Below are positions 21,601 to 33,600 of a stretch of 64,000 bases of DNA, piece by piece (the stretch's first letter is position 1; each line of letters opens with the position of its first letter). The translations under genes were made by a program, and so were the position numbers. The notes beneath the pieces were generated by a model that saw only the letters and a program-made list of their open reading frames with translations, made no database searches and had not been told where the DNA came from. Source of the DNA: Riptortus pedestris (lineage: Eukaryota > Arthropoda > Insecta > Hemiptera > Alydidae); assembly GCA_019009955.1 (NCBI GenBank), contig CM032233.1, positions 60,040,001 through 60,104,000 of the forward strand, written 5' to 3'.

Positions 21601-24600
21601 CAATATACATTTCAACTTCTGTTGATATAGGCTTCTTATTTGGGGGGGGGGGGGGGGGAGATAGATCTTATGTTCAAATTATATTTCAAGTCATGCCTAC
21701 ATAAGCTTCAATTTTGGAAGAAATAGAGAAACAAATTTTAGGCGACACCATCAGCATGTCATTCCAGCACTTGGAAAATCTGCTTAGTTTACGCAGCTGG
21801 ACATGATGGACTTTTTATGTATAAGGACCAATATTTACTTCTCCTCAATCTAATGGCATTATTTCTTTTATCAATTTATCGCAAATAACCTGATGAACCT
21901 CCTTCTATGATGGCATCGTCTTCATACTTCTCCAATTTTGAAGAGATTTTGTCTGGTACTAGAGCCTTGTTATTTTTTAATGACAAAGCGATTTTCTTGA
22001 TCTCTTGCCTCTATGATGCAGCTCAACTTCTTCAATATTCTCACCATGGAATTGGTCTGATATCCTTACCATGGAATTGGTCCTTAAGATTGAACCAACA
22101 TCATTAATGAATTGGACACACCTACCCTTTTTTTGATCACTTTTGTGAAAAGATGCCTTGCTTTTCTAGACAGAATTCAACCTTCTGAAAGAATCCCTGC
22201 CTTTGGATTTAATGCTCTTATAGAACTTCCAGCTTTCTTGTGCTTTAACACATCCCGTGCGAGCTCCTTGCCAGGCAAGGAGGGCCGACCCAACCCAGGT
22301 AGCGATGTCCTTCCCTGGCAAGGACCTGCCCTGGGTATTCCCAACTGGAATTGGAGGGGGTACGCTTGTTAAAACCGACTCTGGATGGCTTCATTCGCCT
22401 CAGACAAGTGTCTTGCATCTAACAGTGTAGTTCGTTTCCGATTTTAGTGGATTTTTTTCAAGTTTTTATCAGAAAATTCTTCTTTTTTTAAGGTAAGCAT
22501 TATTACTGTGATTTTTAAAGTATTTAACACATTATAAAGCATATTATTTTTATGGGTGGTTAAAATAATAATAATAATGATGGTTTGTATTATTTATAGG
22601 TATCAAAATTTTGAAAAATGGAAAAACGAAGTGTGAAAAAAGGGGTTCTGACCAATAGAGGATAAATTAATATTATTCAAAACTCCTGTGATTCCCTTAT
22701 TCCCGAAAATACCCACAAAGTGGCTGCATTTCCCTAGTTTTACCCCATTCACGGGTAAAGGGAATAAGCGGTTGCAAAAAAACTGTATGCAATGCAGTAA
22801 GGCCATCGGAGAAGACGGGAAAAAAGTGAGAAACCAAACTATTTATTATTGCCCGAATGTCCAGAAAAACCCAGGCTTTGTCTTGAGACCTGTTTTAAAT
22901 TGTACCATGGTAGGAGAGTTAAGTTATTACAGTATAATATGTATTTGTATATCTGTAAACTGTTATCACCTGTAAGAATAGTATGCAATTGAACAATTGA
23001 TGTTTATTATGTAATAGGTAATGCAATACACAATATAGAAATAATAAATTTATTTGTTAACGAATACTGTGTTATTTTAACCCGTTTTCATTGCTTGTTA
23101 TTTTAAACCGATCATGTGCTTTGGGGGTTGCCTAACCGGCGACGTCCGCTGGTAGCGAGCTCCTTGCCAGGCAAGGAGCTAATTAAATAAATTAATTACC
23201 ATTAAAAAATGTGTTGGTAGGCATATAAGCTAGGTTATTTGTTAAATAAACATGTTATTGATTTAAAATAGTAAAAAAAATAAATCGCTCCTGAGAAAAA
23301 AATAATAATTTCACCATCGCACGCAATGTGTTAAAATGCTCCTGCATCTCTTTAGGTTTTATAGTTTTATTAGCTATCTTTATATCACAAGCTGTCATTT
23401 ACTTCTTTTTTTTAAAAGTATAATGTGTGTTTTCCTTCGAAGCATTTTCAGTCACACGTTGTTCTTCTTCTGGATGGCTTCTCATATTCATCATCAAATG
23501 AAGGTTTCTTTTTCATCTCTGTAGATGAATTAATTTGATGACTCTGTAGATTGAATTAGAATGAAACAATATTTTAAGCAAACATTAAATTAATTAATTG
23601 CTATTGCCATATTTTAATAATTTGTTTTTTCTAGAGAAAGAAATAACCAAACAGGATGCAAGTTTGCACCGCCATCCTAATGATAACCTTAGAGTTTATT
23701 TGTTAAACACATTAGCTGCACCCTTGAATGGTGTAGGACAAAGGCTAGTTCAACAATTCTGTGATCTTTATGAACATGCTCGTCATGATCCATCTGATTT
23801 TGGGGATGAAGAGTATCAAATGTACTCAAGAATCTTGCTGAAATTAATGGATGCGTAAGAGCTATTTTTTTCTTCTATTTATTATTTCCATATTATATAG
23901 TTTGAAGAAAACTAAATATTTCTATACAATGTTTTGTAAAATATTGAAGGGATACTATCTAAGAAGTATACTCAGGTACTTTAGACCTATTTTGATGCAT
24001 TGAATGACTTAGCAAAGGTTTAACTTTGTAGAGTTTCTATTAACCTATACATATACCCTGCTGAAATATTATTCAGGATGTACCACATTAAATTACCGGC
24101 CCCTTTTATGGGCAGAGAGAGAGAAAAGACAGAGTTCATGAGAGCCATACATATTTAAAGGAAACATTAAATTTATTAATTATAAAGATAAAATAAATGA
24201 ATCTAATCAAATGAACAATATTCATTACAGATTTTATAGATAAATTAAATCTATAAATTATCATTTTTTTAATTCTAATCTCCAGAAGTCTATTGGCAAG
24301 CCAAGAAAAAAAATTGTATCCATGAATCATGCTACATGTTACATTTGAGTTAAGCAAACAATATTTATAATTTTCAAAACTGCAATTATAATATTTGGTT
24401 TTGTTATTGAGCGACGTTTTCCAATTCACTATTCGAAGCACCAGCTTGTTAAATTATATACTTCACTCTTTCCATAAAAAAAGATGAAAAAGAGAGTGAG
24501 CCACAATAGGAAGGATTGCCATCCAGAGGGAGAAGGCACTTTTAAATGAGTGTCCACCGTTGAGAAAAAAAAAATGTTGCTGGTAGAATTCAAAGCCCAA

Positions 24601-25545
24601 TTTTTTTCAATCTAGTTATCAAAATATTGATTAGTAGATCAAATAAATACCTTGAAAAGAATTAATTAAAATATTTCAAACAAATTATTTCATTTAAATA
24701 CATCTATTAATGTAGATAATATTGTAAGTCTTCAACAAAAAACGATTTTAAAAGTGTGAATATTTTTTTTTTGTTTACTCAATATCTGTAGTTGCAAAGC
24801 ATACAGAAAACCTTCTTTATAAAGCTTTTGTCATCAAACATCATTTTACTACCAAATTAGTTTAAAGGAAAAATTACATATCTCAAATATACGAGTATAC
24901 CAAACCCAATAGTTTTCTCACAATTACTTTATAAATAAACTTATTGAAGAACCCAAATATTTTGGTGTGATAAGAAGAAATAAGAGGAATTTTGTAGCCA
25001 TTTCTATCCATTTGATCATCCTTAAGAAGGTACATATTCATGCCAAATTTCATGAATTTATATTTAATCATTAAGGTATAAAAGTGAAACACACATATTG
25101 ATGTACAGATAAACTGGTGAGACTGTGTCCTTGATAAAGATAACTAGGAATGAAGGGTTTCTTTTTTGGAAGGGAAAGGTTACAGATATTATTTAATTCT
25201 TGCATGACCTTTGATGTTTAATAATTTAAAGTGAAGTTACTATTTTGAATCCTTTCCAAATTAAAGATTTTCTCTAATTTAAGACATTTTATACAAATTT
25301 TGTATGTAAAATTGCACAGATTAAATCATATCTTTGTGCCTAGTATCATTAGTTATATATTATTCACTTTTTGTTTTTCTTTCAGTGCTAGATTACTGAA
25401 ACCATATGGCGGTAGTAGAAAGATGAGTCCAAGAGGAACCCCAATTAAAATGAGAGAAAAGTGTCGTGAAATGGTAGAAAATAAGTTACTAGATAAAATT
25501 GAAGATCTGGATCCCACTCCTGATAACAATGAAACTTCTGTATGA
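16959..25545 (+). CDS. C1orf43: C1orf43 / NICE-3 family membrane protein, four exons
   Basis: A single-pass membrane protein of the NICE-3 family. The human member is reported at the Golgi and linked to phagocytosis; its biochemical activity is unknown. The four exons give 233 residues; human has 253. Residues about 8-27 form a hydrophobic segment (VVIIIAGGVLMLVLLFIFA), followed by the family signature KRQIMRFALRSRRGPHVPIG (29-48). Further matches are VYEPQL in exon 2, LAAPLNGVGQRLVQQFCDLY with ARHDPSDFG and EEYQMY in exon 3, and a charged tail from exon 4. The start has a strong context (AAAATGG) and sits just after an in-frame stop. Splice phases 0, 1 and 2 all keep the frame. The gene is intact, and the large introns are full of repeats. 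Confidence 0.94.
17740..17815 (+). repeat. SINE-like 3' tail
   Basis: The phrase 'cctgtagatgacctgtccca' followed by 'attagcctgagttgc' and 'taataaataataataat' closely matches, in the other orientation, the tail of the tRNA-like repeat at 54430-54615 ('cctgtaggtaacccgtccca' then 'attagccatagtagc'). Confidence 0.5.
18561..18624 (+). repeat. 64-base poly(A) tract
   Basis: An uninterrupted run of A on the sense strand of intron 1. It may be the tail of a decayed retroelement or simple slippage; I see no retroelement body next to it. Confidence 0.95.
19250..19425 (-). repeat. Family-X-like head with a different body
   Basis: It ends (plus strand) in 'ggaaaatctgcttattttac' then 'gcagccccatgtgatggacg', the reverse complement of the family-X head. 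The preceding 'gaaacaaattttaggtgaca' then 'ccatcatcatatcattccag' is almost identical to 21715-21770 but absent from copies 1-4, so this is a subfamily with the same head and another body. Confidence 0.6.
19752..19914 (+). CDS. C1orf43: C1orf43-like exon 2
   Basis: Acceptor TTCCAG, donor GTAAGT. 54 codons plus one base, containing SLKKEI...KIVYEPQL and FYYRLKACDDIKLL, which align to human DLKEEI...IKYEPQL and YLYRMKALDAIR. Confidence 0.93.
20851..20963 (+). ncRNA. 113-nt hairpin, possible miRNA precursor
   Basis: A perfect 23-bp inner stem (20880-20902 with 20912-20934) closes a 9-nt loop. After a symmetrical 11 x 11 nt internal loop there is an 18-bp outer stem (20851-20868 with 20946-20963) with one mismatch. 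It lies in the sense orientation of the intron. It could be an intronic pre-miRNA or simply a foldback duplication; no seed match is recognised. Confidence 0.3.
21058..21125 (-). repeat. Family X head fragment
   Basis: Plus-strand 'aaatttgcttagtttatgaa' then 'aaccctgtgtgactaacg' is a diverged reverse complement of the family head. Family-like sequence continues to about 21600 ('gagtttagagggggaataac', 'atctccagtgctacgagtca'). Confidence 0.5.
21642..21658 (+). repeat. G17 homopolymer
   Basis: Seventeen consecutive G on the sense strand of intron 2. It could form a quadruplex; length polymorphism is likely. Confidence 0.95.
21680..21815 (-). repeat. Family-X-like head with the alternative body
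   Basis: Shares 'gaaacaaattttaggcgaca' then 'ccatcagcatgtcattccag' and 'cacttggaaaatctgcttag' with the fragment at 19250-19425. The order and orientation are the same. Confidence 0.6.
22259..23180 (+). mobile_element. Decayed piggyBac-type element
   Basis: A 24-nt sequence containing the perfect palindrome core CTCCTTGCCAGGCAAGGAG occurs in direct orientation at 22259-22282 and 23155-23178. Between the two lies a broken piece of a piggyBac-like transposase C-terminus. The flanking patches (22210-22380 and 23100-23180) are much richer in GC than the intron. TTAA occurs close to both edges, as piggyBac insertion would require, but I cannot fix the exact ends. Confidence 0.5.
22724..22909 (+). 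pseudogene. piggyBac-like transposase C-terminal zinc-finger relic
   Basis: In one frame the translation has HFPS, then KRLQKNCMQCSK, KKVRNQTIYYCPN and NPGFVLRP. This follows the piggyBac (DDE_Tnp_1_7) C-terminal Cys-rich pattern HFP..., RxCxxC, R.(E/D)TRYYCPDC, PGLC..PCF. Several zinc-binding cysteines are replaced (the YYCPDC, GLC and PCF positions now read YYCPNV, GFV and PVL) and no catalytic domain is present. It is non-functional. Confidence 0.55.
23635..23854 (+). CDS. C1orf43: C1orf43-like exon 3
   Basis: Acceptor TTTTTTCTAG, donor GTAAGA. Encodes the most conserved cytoplasmic part, LLNTLAAPLNGVGQRL...YEHARHDPSDFGDEEYQMY. Enters in phase 1 and leaves in phase 2. Confidence 0.94.
23855..25385 (+). 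other. C1orf43-like intron 3
   Basis: 1.5-kb GT-AG intron, AT-rich, with no recognised repeat or second gene. Confidence 0.85.
25386..25545 (+). CDS. C1orf43: C1orf43-like exon 4 (terminal)
   Basis: Acceptor TTTTTCTTTCAG. Encodes ARLLKPYGGSRKMSPRG followed by a charged tail (REKCREMVENKLLDKIEDLD) ending ETSV and TGA. This tail is less conserved than exons 1-3. Confidence 0.92.
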
Positions 25546-25987
25546 TATTTTATATATTAATTTTAATACTTTGTATATACATTATTGACTGATGAATGAA
25601 CCTGACTTGATTGTGATGGCATTCATGTTGTACCTTACTATGTTTTTTTTAATGTACTATAGTATTATTGAACGACTGTTGATTGTTACTAATTGTTTTA
25701 TCATATGTATATAAATTACTTGTTACTTGTGTAAATGTGTTTTTGTGGCATATTTATGTATGCACGTGCACATGCTTTTCATATTTGTATGCTTTTATGT
25801 GAATACCAAAGTTAGGATTTGAGGGAGGAGCTGTTCCCATATTTTTATATTCTAATGGGCTTCATTAGTTCATTTGTTTCTAGTTTATCAATTTTTAATG
25901 TTTAAGTTCCAGTTTGTAAATAATTTAAGAAATTTTATGATCAATTATGTCTTTAAATTTTTGTCCCTCTTTTTATAGGCAAAAGTG

Positions 25988-25993
25988 AATAAA
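25988..25993 (+). terminator. Candidate poly(A) signal for the C1orf43-like gene
   Basis: AATAAA 443 bases after the stop codon, followed by a T-rich stretch. Plausible but not unique in AT-rich sequence. Confidence 0.35.
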
Positions 25994-26034
25994 CTTTTTG
26001 CAACTACTGAACTACTATTTCTTTTTTAGTTTGT

Positions 26035-26430
26035 GTTTAATAGCTTTGAAGTTTAGAAGGGAAAATCTATACATACTTTCTTTCCCATAAACATGCAGTT
26101 TATACTTAAAGATTTAAATTATTCAACTGCCAAGTATTGTTATATTTAAGCAAAAAATAATGAAATATCAAAATCTAAATATTTTTTCATGGATTGGTAA
26201 ATGTTTCTTTTAGGACTAGGATATGTTAGCTTGGTTTAATAGCTCTGAAATTTAGAAGGGAAAATCTATAGATACTTTCTTTTCTATAAAAATGCAATTT
26301 ATACTTAAAGATATAAATTATTCAACTGCCAAGTATTGTTATAGTTAAGCAAAAATTAATGAAATATCATAATCTAAATATTTTTTTATGAATTGGTAAA
26401 AGTTTTTTTTAGGACTAGGTTATTTTAATG
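26035..26430. repeat. 199-bp tandem duplication
   Basis: The segment starting 'gtttaatagctttgaagttt' at 26035 is repeated from 26234 at a constant offset of 199 bases through 'aggactagg' (26212 and 26411). The copies differ by scattered substitutions, so it is a simple two-copy duplication of moderate age just past the C1orf43-like 3' end. Confidence 0.85.
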
Positions 26431-27117
26431 GATAAAATTGATTTATCAAAATCATCTGTAATAATGTCATAAATACGTCATTGGTATTTGCATTTTTGTT
26501 TTATAGTCATAGCACTTATATCTATTTAGTGAAAGTAAGATTTGCAGATTTTTAAATTTAATTAAAGCTTATGATTTAAAATTGGTTAAAAAAAAAATCA
26601 AATTCTCTAAAGATGAAAGAGGCAGAACTAACTACATTTAATGCAGAACTGTTCCTGATAATTTATTCAGAGTTAAATTAAGTAGTGTAAATGTGCCTAA
26701 AATTGCTTGTTTTAAACAGGTGCTTCTTTATCCACTATTCCTCTCCTTATTGCTAATCCTATGCATGTCACTTACTGTATTTGTAAATTGATTTAATAAT
26801 ATTTCAGATTTCAAAGATTGTTTAATTGTTTATAATGGATGTATTAACATTGAACCCTGGAATTGGACCCCTCCTAGGGGGTGTGTATGTCTGTGTTGTT
26901 GGGAGGGGGAAGCAATAATTGATGCTGTTGTTCTGGACCCTACACCTCAATTTTTAGGATGTAGTTACTTTACCAAGTCACACAATGCATGTGTAAATTT
27001 ATTATATTATTTACACATATATTGTATATATTGACTCTCAACTTGTGAGCTAATTTGAGTTTGTTATTGGGTTATTGTCAACTGGGGTGAGAATAGAAAA
27101 TTTTAGGAAACATTTTA

Positions 27118-27168
<51 letters not shown>

Positions 27169-30100
27169 CTGAATACATATATTTATTTATATACAATAAA
27201 TAAAGATTATTTTTATTTAATGTATACTGTTCTCTTTCGTTTGGATATTCTCACCCTGGTTAATATTGGCTACAAATTAAGAACTCAATGCTTCAGTATG
27301 AGAGTAACAAATAAGCAGTGATCAGTGGTCTCACTGGGGCTTGCTGTGAAAATGAATTCAGTTTGTTAAATAAATCACATTAGAGATTATTAAGTTTTAT
27401 TAATTAGAAAAGTATTATCACACCTAACTAAACCCTCCAACAAAGTGATTTACAAGGAATATTCGAAATTGTGATCGAACAGCAAAGGCAAATAATTTCA
27501 ATCTGTTTGATGTTCAACATAAAGGGACTTTAAGATTCATGGTTAAAGATGGGTGCCATAAAAATAATACATGGTAAGTAACTGTTATTATCATTATTGA
27601 AGATGTTATAACATATAATATACTGCATTTCTTCAGCCAGTTTTTTCAGTCATATTAAAAAAAATAAAACATGTAAGAGCTAGGTTATAAACACAATGAA
27701 AATCAACAAAAATAAAAAAATCTATTTAGATATTTTATTTTTCATTATAACCACTAATTTAAATCTTATAAATGTCATGTTATTGTCTGTATGTGTAATA
27801 TTGCATGAAACAGGTATTTGTATATAGTGTATGGTACTCTGCATAATTTTTGTATTCATGATATTTTTCTGTACAAAAAAGGCACCTCTCATTTTGTACC
27901 TGTGATCTCCAGCTGCCCCGAGACAATCCTCTTCGAGTATAATTATTTTACCAATTTCCTTTCTGAACACTTTGACAGCCATAAATCTTAAATGCATTTA
28001 ACCTGTGGTCCATGGTGGTGGGTCTTCTAGGTGTAGATATTTTTTAATATATTGTTTTTATGCTCTTTAATGACCACAGACAGAATAAATTAATATTATG
28101 GTTATGGAATACTTGCTAACCCATTTTATCCATTTAACCATTAACTATTCCTGAAGAATAGTTTGAAAATAACTGATCAGTCCTATCAACTCTTTTCATA
28201 TCTTCAGTATGTAGGATTGGGCATATTTTTCTGTCTACATTATAAACCTCATTTTACTGGAAAAACTGCATTTATCTCAATTTGTTATAATGAAAAAGTC
28301 TGTTTTATTAGTATAATCTCATATTAATGAGGAGTGAATGTTTTGTCTGTTTATTAGTGATGAAGTATTGTGTTTTAGACATTAACATTTATTTTAAAGC
28401 AGTTTCCTTATTTGTCTTATTTTATTTGGGGCATAAGATTATAACAGCTTGAATCACCCACTCCTAACTCACTAAAGAACATCAAAAACAATTTGAAGAG
28501 AATACAGGTGTTAATTAATTTATTGTATGTTTTTCCTATAAATAGGATTCAATCTAATATTTGGATTAGTTACATGTGGGTTTATGTAATCCTTCCACTA
28601 TACCCATAAAATAAATACAATATATGTTTAAATAAAATTATAGTGGAAATTAAATTTATCTTCCACGAAACAAATTGTATTTTCATTATAATTTTTTTTA
28701 TATATTTTAGATCTTGGTTATTTACAAATATTATGGTAGACAGGCTTGCTGTACAGCCAATCTTTTCTGACATTTATTTAAGAAGTATTTATAGTCATTT
28801 TTGCTCAAACCCGCTTGTATATAACATTGTCATTATTCTAGTTGTGTTTCAGCTTATGACATTCATTGACTTAATTACTAATTCTTGTGGCCTACTTTTT
28901 TTAACTCTTTGTTCAAAGTAAAGAAGGTATTGCAACCGTAAAAATTTTTGTTTTCAGATTTCATTGGAATTGTATGTTTTGGCCCTCCCTGAACCTATTT
29001 GACCAGTGACATATGTACACTCGAAAACGGCTAGCCTTAGAGTGTTGAAAATTCATATTTGGGATTGTAGCATCTAGTTGTGCACCTAGGGAGGGGGGAG
29101 GGTTTAAAGAAGGGGCCGAAATTTCAGATTTCTTTGTATGTATTAGAGATACGAAAATAAAATGTATAGAACCTTTTTTTGTTTATCATAAAAGATCTAT
29201 AAATTATGTTCTATGACATTTTCCAGTCTGATGCATTGGAACGGAGATATCGTATATGTCACTTTCAAATGAAATGCAACCCAACATTTTGCATTTGCAT
29301 TACTATGAGAAATGCAATATTGATAACTCATCAATAAAGGGAAAATTATCCCCCAATATGTCTACCTGAAAAAAAAACAGGGTTGAAACCCCTCACCCTA
29401 CCTACAGGAAGTAAGGGTATATTTCCCAGTGTTCCAATTTTTGAACGGCTATTTCTGTATTGATTTCAGCTTAGTTTAATTTGCAGTTCTCTTGGCTTTG
29501 AGTGTAATGGTTGCATCTATATTAAGATCATACAAAATTAAAATCTATTTGAAGTTGAATTGAATAAACCTAAATTTCTATAATTTGACTCACTCAATTA
29601 ACATATTCTCAAATTTTGGTTAGACATACAGGATAAATTACAGATATTATTCCCAACTCTCATTTAAATTGATCTTTTACAACAAAAATTATAGCAGAGT
29701 TTATTTGCCTGTCTCATGAATAAAGTCAACTGAATTCACTATTCTAGCTTAAATAGAAAGGTGGATATTTTAATAATCCACCTGCCAAAGAAAACACCAG
29801 CTTAAAATACAATACCAGTAGCTGAACAGGAGAAAGGATATCTAAAGTGGTGAAATGATTTTTTTTTTTTTTTTCTGTACTCCCAATTTAACTGAATGCG
29901 GTCCATATATTAGCATTTCTTTCCGATTTCCTTAAACTTTAATTAAATCAGAAATGAATTGAGCACATCTGAGTAGTTGTATGTTAATTAAATAGCAGGC
30001 CTAAGGAAAATAACACAGGTAAATGATTTATAATAAATCATCACTAACATACATTACTATTTTTCATCTATATCAATGACAGAATATGGTAGATTAATTT

Positions 30101-30529
30101 AAAATGACAATATTATTATAAATTGTCACGGATCAGTGTCCATGCACTGTGTAAGAAGCAGATGAAGATTCCTTCTGTCAGTATGGCTAAATCTTACAAG
30201 GACTTAACCGAGATAGTACAGAGCAATTTCTCTACTCATTGCCCTAGAATAAGAAAAGAGATCGTGTAAATAAAATATCTTGTTACTGCAAACCTGTATC
30301 CTTAGAGAATTTCTAAGTTTCAATTATTCAGGATTTAGAAGAAAATAGCATTGCAATGCCTATGATTTTAAACTAATGCAAATGAATTGAATTTATAAAA
30401 CTTTCAACTGACCAATTATGATGTTTGACAGTAAAACTATCGCCTAGGTGAGCAAGAAGCCCCTTTCAGTGGCGAAAAAGAATACACAAAGGAAGATTTT
30501 TGGAACACTTAAAGAGCCAGCCAGACAGA
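26431..30529. other. Intergenic, no gene recognised
   Basis: Contains a (GT)n microsatellite at 27121-27168. At 28990-29290 there is a family-X-related fragment with 'gaggggggagggtttaaaga', 'atgtatagaaccttttttt' and 'tgcattggaacggagatatc'. An open frame at 27449-27573 ends in a perfect GTAAGT donor, but I could not connect it to any gene. Confidence 0.5.
27121..27168 (+). repeat. (GT)n microsatellite
   Basis: About 24 GT units with one GC interruption near the end. Confidence 0.95.
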
Positions 30530-30690
30530 CTAATGTTTAGGGGATGTAGAGGGAATGTAATTGATTACATCAGACTGCCCAAAAAAGTGTTGTATGGTTC
30601 AGCAGGCGAATGAACACAAAGTGGAAAGCCCAGGCATCACTACTGGTGGAGAGTTCTGATAGAAAAGGTGTGGTTTCAATCAAAATTGTT
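30530..30690 (+). pseudogene. LINE-type ORF C-terminal relic
   Basis: One plus-strand frame reads LMFRGCRGNVIDYIRLPKKV followed by LYGSAGE, a stop, then TQSGKPRHHYWWRVL. This follows the C-terminus of many non-LTR retrotransposon ORFs, of the form RW.GHV.RM...RLPK.VLYGEL..GKR..GRP..RYKD. It carries an in-frame stop and no reverse-transcriptase domain remains nearby. It is a short dead fragment. Confidence 0.4.
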
Positions 30691-33600
30691 AAAACAATGG
30701 ATGTTTTCTGGAAAAGAATTTATAACGGCATTATTATTTAAACTACTATGAGTGTGATCAAATATCCATAATTTGCTCTCTCATATGTCAATTATTTCTG
30801 AAGCAGAAAGAATAATGTGACTTAAAGAAAAATGAATACACGGCTTCTCCTTTAATATATTTTTTATTATTCTCTTAATTTAAATTTTACATTCATATAC
30901 TGTTTATAAATGTGTATGTTCATATTCACATTGCATTACATGAGAAAACTGTCACACTTCTGCATAGGCATACTTCATGAACAAAAAATAAAATAAAAAT
31001 AAGATATAGTTAAGAAGGTACTTACTAAATGGTTAAGATAGATAAAGAATTGCTTTAAGTTTGTTTAAACAAAATAACTTAAACTTGTTTATAACACTTA
31101 CAAAGAAAAAACAAATAATATTTATACATATTTAAACATTTGTTATGAAGATAAAAAGGTCAGACATTGTTGCCAGGAATGGTTACCTTCAAATAAATAT
31201 ACTTATTAGAAACCAAGGAACAAGTTTAGAAAAATGCTGTTGACAAATGAAAAACTTATATATTTAAACTTTTCTAATTCACAATATCTAGAGATTCGCA
31301 TCTCTTTGCAAGGGAACAGTGAGCAAAATTTGGCCACTTTTGTCTTTTACATTATTAAGAGAAGAGTCACAGCCTTTTAAACATCTCGAAAGCAAATTGA
31401 TTATTTTCCCCCTATAAAGAGATAATGTGTATAATGAATAGACATCACTGAATCAATCTTCAAGCCAGTTGTTGCCGTGTAATAACATTTAAATTAATTT
31501 ATAGCACACATGAGAATTCAAAAACAAAATCGGCTAATAGTAGAAAAACAATTACAACATATAACATGTTGGCCTGAGTATAAGAAAGGAAATCTACTAA
31601 AACTGACTGTAAAATTTAAACTACCCACAATCATCTAGTAAAACAATGGATCCCATATTAAGCTTGAGTTAAGGATTATAAATAAGATTAAATGTAAACT
31701 TAAAGAGGACTATAATAGTATTATTATTATATTATTATCATTATTATTATTATTATTATTACGGTTGTTTAACAAATTAAATAAATAGAAAATATTAAAA
31801 TATCACTTGATTTAACTTTTAATAATATGCTAAAAGTATTTATTTAAAGTGATAAACAAAGTTTTATAACATATTAAAATTATGATTTACCATTTGAATT
31901 AAGTTTCAATTAGTATGAAATGAAATGATGATGCCCCATAAATTATTTGCGATAATTTCAAATTAAATTTAACTAAACTTGAGGATATTAAAAAATATAT
32001 ATGCATTGAAAGGATTTTTATAAAAATATACATAAAATTATGGCCAACTATAACACATTTATTTAAAACATGCATGTATGAGTGTACACAGTCATACATA
32101 CAGAATTTTTACAGGCACACTCACAAACATACATCAATATATAATATAAATATGTATGTATACACAAATGATTACAATTTGTATAAATATACATACAGAG
32201 GTATAAAATAATAATAATAATTAAAATGCAAAATCATACACATATTTCTATATTCGTGCCACCAATACAAATGTGTGTAAGCATGTAAACAGCCAAAAAT
32301 TGTTGCCATGCACCACACAAGTCCTTCTAAAACCATACCTATAAATAAAAAAACTATAAATAGTCAATTAAAGTATAAAACTAATTTGTTCTCAACATTA
32401 ATCATTCTGAACACATCAACATTTGTTCCTAAATTATTATTTACTAACGGTGGTTTAATTATAAATATAAAAGTCCAGGAGTATCGAAACATTAAGTTCT
32501 ACAATCTTAGGCATCACAAATTCTACTATGCTGACTAGCACAAGTCTACTATCTAGAAGTATACACTAGGGATGGAAAAGAAATACATAAGAATGATAAA
32601 ATGAATTTAATAAACCAATGCTATTGATTTTCTAAGATATATCAATTCTATTTTATTTAAATTTTAGAATATTCAAAAAGTCATTTTTGATCAAATGTAA
32701 TGAAGTAAAATAAAATAAAAAAATAGAGAGAGAGGATTGATGCTCACAGACACATGCATATTAAAGGAAAAGAATACATGTAAGAAAGTATATATATACA
32801 ACCACAATTTCATTCAAAATGTATGAGTATGTACTTCCCTTCATTCATAAACATGAAAGGAGAAAGATTAAGTACAGTAAGGAATCTATGTACTATAAGA
32901 AAACCATTATTTTTCATTTGTTTTTACCTAACAAATCCCTGTAATATTGTTTACAATAAAATTTAATTTATTTATCAACATAGCCCAGATGATTAAAAAA
33001 ATGTTTAAAATTACACATTAATTAAAGAAAACAATAGATATATACGTATGTTATTGGAAAGAAAGCTCAACATTATAAGATCATTTAAAACATCAATAGC
33101 TAACCTATATCTCATTTAATCTCTGAAACACTTTTCAGAAAGGTACATTTTTGTTATTATTAAAATAACATATATTCAAGGAGTAGAATAAATTGATAAA
33201 TAATACTTTATGATATGATAAAACATGAGTATAAGAGTATGTGTGAGAGCGGATGAGTGTGAACACACAAGTTGGGCATTATCAACAAATATTATATAAG
33301 ATCATAATAAAATGCGCACCAATTATTCAAATATATTTTTAATTGTGTATCTGCTCTACATTCAATTCTAATGATAGTACAAATAAATTAGTTGTCTCAG
33401 AGTCCCAAAGAATGAATGCTTAACACAATAAAATTTGTCATTATTATGACATAATGCACTAATTTAATATTAAATTATCAATTTACTTCTTCATTTTGTA
33501 TTTTTGAATATTTGGAAAGAGGTTTTATTTCTAACTTAAAATAACTATATGTCAAGAAGTATTGATTAAATTCAATTATTCTTAAAAATATAAATTGTTT

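Larger units (their letters stand above)
19915..23634 (+). other. C1orf43-like intron 2
   Basis: 3.7-kb GT-AG intron. It holds a long hairpin, two inverted family-X heads, a G17 run and the piggyBac-type relic. No exon-like sequence is seen between these. Confidence 0.85.

Noticed and set aside
27722..27997. Minus-strand frame with LEEDCLGAAGDHRYKMRGAF
   Set aside because: It looks somewhat protein-like but I could not match it to a family or find flanking splice sites that connect it.
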